Shown here: piece by piece, positions 59,961 through 64,000 of the stretch | How positions within the stretch are numbered: the stretch's first letter is position 1 | Layout: every line of letters starts with the position of its first letter | Source of the DNA: Georgenia thermotolerans | GTDB lineage: Bacteria > Actinomycetota > Actinomycetes > Actinomycetales > Actinomycetaceae | Assembly: GCF_009193185.1 (NCBI RefSeq) | Contig: NZ_VUKF01000011.1 | Span: forward strand, 41,730 to 105,729 | Reading direction: 5' to 3' | DNA: 64,000 bases | Translations under genes and position numbers: made by a program | The notes under the pieces: generated by a model | What the model was told of the DNA's origin: nothing | Database searches by the model: none | Seen by the model: only the letters and a program-made list of their open reading frames with translations

Positions 59961-62900
59961 CCGGTGACCCTCCCGCCGGTGTCCTGCAGCGGGCAGGAGG
60001 TGCGCACCGGGCAGTGCCGGCACTGGTCGGTGAGCCGGGCCAGGAAGGTGGACCCGGCCATGGCCTCGGCGGCCTCGGTGACCAGGCGGGTGGCCCACTC
60101 GGGGTCCTCCGCGTCGGTCAGGGCGGGCTGGGCCCGCACGGCGGCCGCCTTGCCGGTGCCGAGGTAGACGAGCCGGCCGCCGGCCGCGGACGCCTCCCCG
60201 AACGCGCCGGCGTCCACGGCCGCCTGGTAGGCGCCGAGCTGGGCGTGCTCGGCGGCCTTGTCGCTGCTGACCGGGCTGGCGGAGGTCTTGAGGTCGACCA
60301 CCCGCACCCGCCCGTCGCCGAGGTGCTCGACGCGGTCCATCCGCCCGGTCAGGTGCGCCCGGCCGACGTCGGCGGTGAACTCCCGCTCGACGTCGACCTC
60401 CCCGGGCACCCCGGCCACGTAGGCGGCGAGCCGGTCGATCATGGCGTCGGCGAGCACGCGCTGGCGCCGGCCGACCCAGCCCTCCCCCAGGCCCAGCTCG
60501 GCCCAGCGCGCGTCGAGGGCGGCGTGCATCTCGGCGGCGGTGCCGTGCGGGTGCTCCGCGGCGATCTCGTGCACGAGGGAGCCCACGGACTGGTCCATGC
60601 TGCGATCCCCGCGCCCGCCGGCCTGCTCCAGCGCCCAGCGCAGCGAGCAGCTGGTCGCCTGCTCGACGCTGGACGGGCTCACCGGCACCGGCGCGTCGGC
60701 CGGGCGCAGCGGCGCGTCCGTGCTCGGCGCGGCCAGCCCGGCCCACTCCTCCGGGGCGGCGCCGGCCACGCCCTGGTCGGCCAGGTGGGCCAGGAGCTGC
60801 GCGGCGGCGTCGCGGCGCCGGGCGGCGGCGTCGTCCTCGGCGGGCGACTCGACGGCGCAGCGCAGCTCGCTGACCAGGCCGCGCAGGTCCAGCGGCGCCG
60901 GGGCGGCGGCCAGCAGGTCGGCGGGCTCGGCGCCGTCGGGCGCGAGCAGGTCGAAGAAGGACGAGGGCCGCTGGTCCTCGTCGAGCACGGCGGTGACGAG
61001 CAGCCGCCGGGTGGGCCGGGTGACGGCGACGGCGAGCATGCGCAGCTCGTCGTCGAGCACCTGGCGGCGGGCCGGCCCGACGGCGCGGCGCCCGTCCGCG
61101 GAGCGGCCGGCCTCGACGTCGGCGAGGGCCCCGGCCCCCAGCAGGGAGTCGCGCAGGCGCAGGTCCGGCCAGACGTCCTCCTGCAGGCCCGCGACGACGA
61201 CGACCTGCCACTCCTCCCCGGCCGCGGCCGCGGGGGTGAGCACCTGGACGGCCTCGGCGCGCACGCCGCGGGCGGCGACGGAGTCCGCGGGCAGGTCCTG
61301 GGCGGTGAGGTGGTCGACGAACCCGGCCGGGCCGCCGCCGACGGTGCGGTCGGTGTAGACCTCGGCGGCCTTGAACAGGGCCATCACGGCGTCGAGGTCG
61401 GCGTCGGCCCGGTCGGCGCCGGGGCCGCCGGCCAGGGCCCGGTCCCGCCACGGGTCGGCCAGCCCGGCGGCGTCCCACAGGGCCCACAGCGCCGTCTCGG
61501 CGGTGACGCCGTCCGCCTCCAGGGCGGCCCGGCCCGCGGCCAGCACGCCGGCCACCCGCAGCGGGGCGCGGCGCACGTGCGGGGGCAGCGACCGCGCCGC
61601 CTCGGGGTCGGCGACGACCTCGACGAGGAGCTCGTCGACCGGCCGGGCGCCGTCGGCGGCCCGCTCCCGGCCGCGCAGCACCCGCCGCAGGGCGCGCAGC
61701 GAGACGGCGTCCATCCCCCCGATGGCGGAGGTGAGCAGCTCGACGACCTGGTCGGCCTCGATCCGGCCGGCCAGCGCCGCGCGCAGCGCGGTCAGCAGCG
61801 GGCGCACGGCCGGTTCCTCGCGCAGCACCCCCGGCGTCGCGGTACCCCCGGCCGGCACCCCCCAGCTGCGCAGCATGCGCTGGAAGCTGGTGAGGTCGCC
61901 CGACGAGCGCACCACGACGGCCATCTGGGACCACGGGGTGCCGTGGTAGAGCCGCTCCTCGCGCAGCGTCCGGGCGACGAAGGCGCCCTCCTGGGCCCGC
62001 GAGCGCAGCAGCGAGACCTCCACGCCGCGGGGCGCGGGCGCCTCGACGGCGCCGCCGACCGCGGCCTCCGAGAGGTCGGCCCCGGCGGGCGTCGCGTCGA
62101 CGCCGGCGCGCCGGTGCGCGGCGGTGCCGACGGTGGCGATCGCCCGGGTGACGGCCACCGCGGTGCGGCGCAGCGCGTCGTGGCCGCGGTGGACGGTGGG
62201 CAGCACCAGCCGGGTGGCGCCGAACCCGCCGAGCGGCTCGCGGGTCTCGGCCAGCCCGACCAGCGCCGGGCTGCCGCCGCGGAAGCCCTGGACGCCGGCG
62301 TCGGGGTCGCCGTGCAGCAGCAGCTGCGCGCCGTCCTGCTCCAGGACGCGCAGCAGCCGGGCGGTGGCGAGGGTGGAGTCCTGGTGGTCGTCCACCACGA
62401 CGGCGGACCACCGCGGCCGCGGGTGGCCGGGCACCTCCCGCTCCCAGGCGCGCAGCGCGGCGGTGGCCTCGTCGACGATGCGGGCGGCGTCCAGCCGGGC
62501 CCCGCGGTCCGGCGTCATCTCCCCCAGCGCCGTGACGTCCTGGTACTCGCGCAGCAGCACCGCGGCGGCGACCCACTCCGGGCGGTCGAACCGCTCGCCC
62601 CGGGCGGCGAGGTCCTCCGGTCCCAGGCCGAGCTCGGCGGCGCGCATGAACAGGTCGCGCAGCTCGTCGCGGAACGCGCCCAGCGCCAGGGTCTCCGGCC
62701 CGATGCTCGCCGGCCAGCGCAGCGGCGCCCCGAGCCCGGCGCGGTGCCCGGCGAGCAGCTCGCCGAGCACCTGGTCCTGCTCGGGGCCGGTGATGAGGGT
62801 GGGCGCCGGCTCGCCCAGCAGCGTCGCCCGCAGCCGCAGCACCGAGTAGGCGAACGCCGCGGGCGTGCGCACGAGCACCTGGGTGGTGGTGCGGCCCAGC

Positions 62901-63202
62901 CGGGCGGCGACGGCGTCACGCACCCGGGCGGCGCCGCGGCGGGTGGGGACGAGCATGAGCACGCCCTGGTCCCCGCCGCCGGGCCGGCCGGGGCGACCGG
63001 CCTCGGCGCGGGCGCGGGCGAGGAAGGCCGCGAGCGCCGTCGTGGTCTTGCCGCTGCCGGGGGCGCCGACGACGAGCAGGTGCCCCGCGTCGGCGGCCCA
63101 GGCCGCCGCCTGAGCCTGCACCGCGTCGAGCGCGGGCGGCGGCGGGGGCGGCGCGGGCAGGCTCAGCCGCAACGCGGGGGGCGGGGCAGCGGGATGAGGC
63201 AT
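59957..63202 (-). CDS. adnA: AdnA-type helicase-nuclease with Fe-S cluster
   Basis: A 1081-residue partner of AdnB. Walker A is GAPGSGKT (46-53), and the Walker B region reads AVVVDDHQDST, with Asp-His in place of Glu-Tyr, as is common in the weaker AdnA motor. VAVTRPTRRLLVTAV is the last motor motif. The C-terminal nuclease has GRMDRVEHLGDGRVRVVDLKT and a four-Cys iron-sulfur site (TSCSLRW; CRHCPVRTSCP). It is the first gene of the pair. ATG 63202 follows GGGGC. Confidence 0.93.
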   Translation of the reverse strand: MPHPAAPPPALRLSLPAPPPPPPALDAVQAQAAAWAADAGHLLVVGAPGSGKTTTALAAFLARARAEAGRPGRPGGGDQGVLMLVPTRRGAARVRDAVAARLGRTTTQVLVRTPAAFAYSVLRLRATLLGEPAPTLITGPEQDQVLGELLAGHRAGLGAPLRWPASIGPETLALGAFRDELRDLFMRAAELGLGPEDLAARGERFDRPEWVAAAVLLREYQDVTALGEMTPDRGARLDAARIVDEATAALRAWEREVPGHPRPRWSAVVVDDHQDSTLATARLLRVLEQDGAQLLLHGDPDAGVQGFRGGSPALVGLAETREPLGGFGATRLVLPTVHRGHDALRRTAVAVTRAIATVGTAAHRRAGVDATPAGADLSEAAVGGAVEAPAPRGVEVSLLRSRAQEGAFVARTLREERLYHGTPWSQMAVVVRSSGDLTSFQRMLRSWGVPAGGTATPGVLREEPAVRPLLTALRAALAGRIEADQVVELLTSAIGGMDAVSLRALRRVLRGRERAADGARPVDELLVEVVADPEAARSLPPHVRRAPLRVAGVLAAGRAALEADGVTAETALWALWDAAGLADPWRDRALAGGPGADRADADLDAVMALFKAAEVYTDRTVGGGPAGFVDHLTAQDLPADSVAARGVRAEAVQVLTPAAAAGEEWQVVVVAGLQEDVWPDLRLRDSLLGAGALADVEAGRSADGRRAVGPARRQVLDDELRMLAVAVTRPTRRLLVTAVLDEDQRPSSFFDLLAPDGAEPADLLAAAPAPLDLRGLVSELRCAVESPAEDDAAARRRDAAAQLLAHLADQGVAGAAPEEWAGLAAPSTDAPLRPADAPVPVSPSSVEQATSCSLRWALEQAGGRGDRSMDQSVGSLVHEIAAEHPHGTAAEMHAALDARWAELGLGEGWVGRRQRVLADAMIDRLAAYVAGVPGEVDVEREFTADVGRAHLTGRMDRVEHLGDGRVRVVDLKTSASPVSSDKAAEHAQLGAYQAAVDAGAFGEASAAGGRLVYLGTGKAAAVRAQPALTDAEDPEWATRLVTEAAEAMAGSTFLARLTDQCRHCPVRTSCPLQDTGGRVTG

Positions 63203-63230
63203 GCCCCGATGTCATCACGCCCCACCGACA

Positions 63231-64000
63231 TCACGGCGCCGGCCACCCGTTGGGGCGGCATCCTTGCAGGTCGAGCGTCTGCTGGACCATCACGGGGGCG
63301 AGCTCACCGGGCGCGGGGCAGGCCGCATGGCCGTGGCCGAGGACGTGGCCCACCTCGTGGTTGACGAGGTAGTGGCGGTACCCGCTCACCGTGCCGCCGG
63401 CCGCGGTGAACGGGGCGGCTCCCTCGGACCAGCGCGCGACGTTGAGCACCGCCGCGCCGCCGATGGCGCAGGAGACCTGGCCCAGGGTGCGCAGCGGATA
63501 GCAGAGGCGGTCGGTGAGGTCGGGGGAGGCGAGGACCACCCGCACGTCGGCCGCGCCGTCGGTACGGGCGAAAGCGAGGGTGCCGTCGGCCCCCCAGCCC
63601 CGCGGGTCGTTGAGGACCTCCATGACGTAGGCGGCGAACGCGGCGCCGTCCACCGGCAGCCCGTCCTCCACCTCGACGCGGACGGTGCGCACGTCCTCCC
63701 CCTCCGGCGGGGCCGCGGCGGCGCCCGGCACCACGCTCGCCCGTCCGGCGCCCGCATCGGGCACCTCGTCGGCGGTGAGCCCGGCGCGGGCCCGCTCCGC
63801 CTCGTGCGCGGACACGACGCCGATGCGCAGCCAGGCGAGGTTGAACGGCGACGGCGCGGCCGGGTCCATCGGCGGGACGGGGTCCGCGCGTCGGGGCGAG
63901 TCCGCCCCCTCGGCGGCCGGGGAGGGGGCGGCGTCCTCGTCGTCGGGGCCGGCGGGGGCGGTCGCGGCCGGCCGGGCGGGCCGGTCCGCCGCCGCGGCGG
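63231..64000 (-). CDS. DUF3152 protein with metzincin-like zinc motif, partial
   Basis: At least 256 codons; the 5' end lies outside the window, because the frame stays open to base 64000 through a Pro/Ala/Asp-rich stretch. The C-terminal domain has VRTVRVEVEDGLPVDG, AYVMEVLNDPRGWGADG and VNHEVGHVLGHGHAACP, an HExxHxxGxxH zinc site as in metzincin peptidases, so a secreted or membrane-bound peptidase is likely. DUF3152 proteins usually carry a membrane anchor in front, not visible here. The gene ends 29 bases before the start of adnA. Confidence 0.85.
   Translation of the reverse strand, partial: AAAADRPARPAATAPAGPDDEDAAPSPAAEGADSPRRADPVPPMDPAAPSPFNLAWLRIGVVSAHEAERARAGLTADEVPDAGAGRASVVPGAAAAPPEGEDVRTVRVEVEDGLPVDGAAFAAYVMEVLNDPRGWGADGTLAFARTDGAADVRVVLASPDLTDRLCYPLRTLGQVSCAIGGAAVLNVARWSEGAAPFTAAGGTVSGYRHYLVNHEVGHVLGHGHAACPAPGELAPVMVQQTLDLQGCRPNGWPAP

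Noticed and set aside
56466..63364. Very long plus-strand frames opposite adnA and adnB
   Set aside because: They mirror the GC-rich minus-strand genes, contain no motifs, and are very rich in Gly, Ala, Arg and Val.
1..64000. CRISPR array or tRNA genes
   Set aside because: No regularly spaced repeats and no cloverleaf other than the tRNA-like part of tmRNA were found by eye.

Overview
The window is very GC-rich DNA from an actinobacterium. Lineage markers are a WhiB regulator with four iron-sulfur cysteines, an AdnAB-type helicase-nuclease pair, a tad pilus cluster of actinobacterial layout, and a tmRNA whose encoded tag is ADSKRTEFALAA. Many genes start with GTG or directly at a TAnnnT -10 box without a leader. 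A Micrococcales member (Cellulomonas/Georgenia-like) is my best guess, from gene order and tag sequence only. No prophage, transposase, CRISPR array or rRNA operon was seen. All coordinates were read by eye.

Left part (1-16530): the 5' part of nagB, an HU protein, an aldo/keto reductase converging on a CoA transferase, an ABC-2 exporter pair, a VOC protein and a threonine aldolase-like enzyme. A GH92 glycosidase is translationally coupled to a GT4 glycosyltransferase. Next is a TerC-family membrane protein behind a yybP-ykoY-type (manganese) riboswitch whose 3' strand can also hide the ribosome binding site. Then come a leaderless, probably self-repressed HTH/Clp-N protein and an NCS1 permease divergent from a PucR regulator.

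Middle (16531-31677): a fused remnant (LysR start joined to a muconate cycloisomerase end) sits in front of an intact catechol 1,2-dioxygenase gene. ssrA (tmRNA) follows, and smpB lies about 2.8 kb further on, beyond three unrelated genes. The prfB-ftsE-ftsX-M23 peptidase block (ribosome release, divisome, cell-wall hydrolysis) is split from smpB by a LarA-like gene. Next are a phosphoribosyltransferase-hydrolase fusion and a LysR gene divergent from a small membrane protein.

Accessory part (31678-47207): a 1280-residue multidomain protein of unknown function lies downstream of a patatin-like phospholipase on the same strand. This pair is the best candidate for an undescribed system. A DHFR-like protein and RarD follow. 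Then comes a catabolic-looking operon (MFS transporter, NIPSNAP, SDR and three fumarate-reductase-type flavoproteins) divergent from an IclR regulator. One palindrome carries the -35 boxes of both divergent promoters.

Right part (47208-64000): WhiB, a seven-gene tad cluster with 4-base overlaps (one implying a CTG start), a DUF4190-type protein, an amino acid permease, a phosphotransferase facing the adnA-adnB operon, and a truncated DUF3152 protein with a metzincin-like zinc motif.
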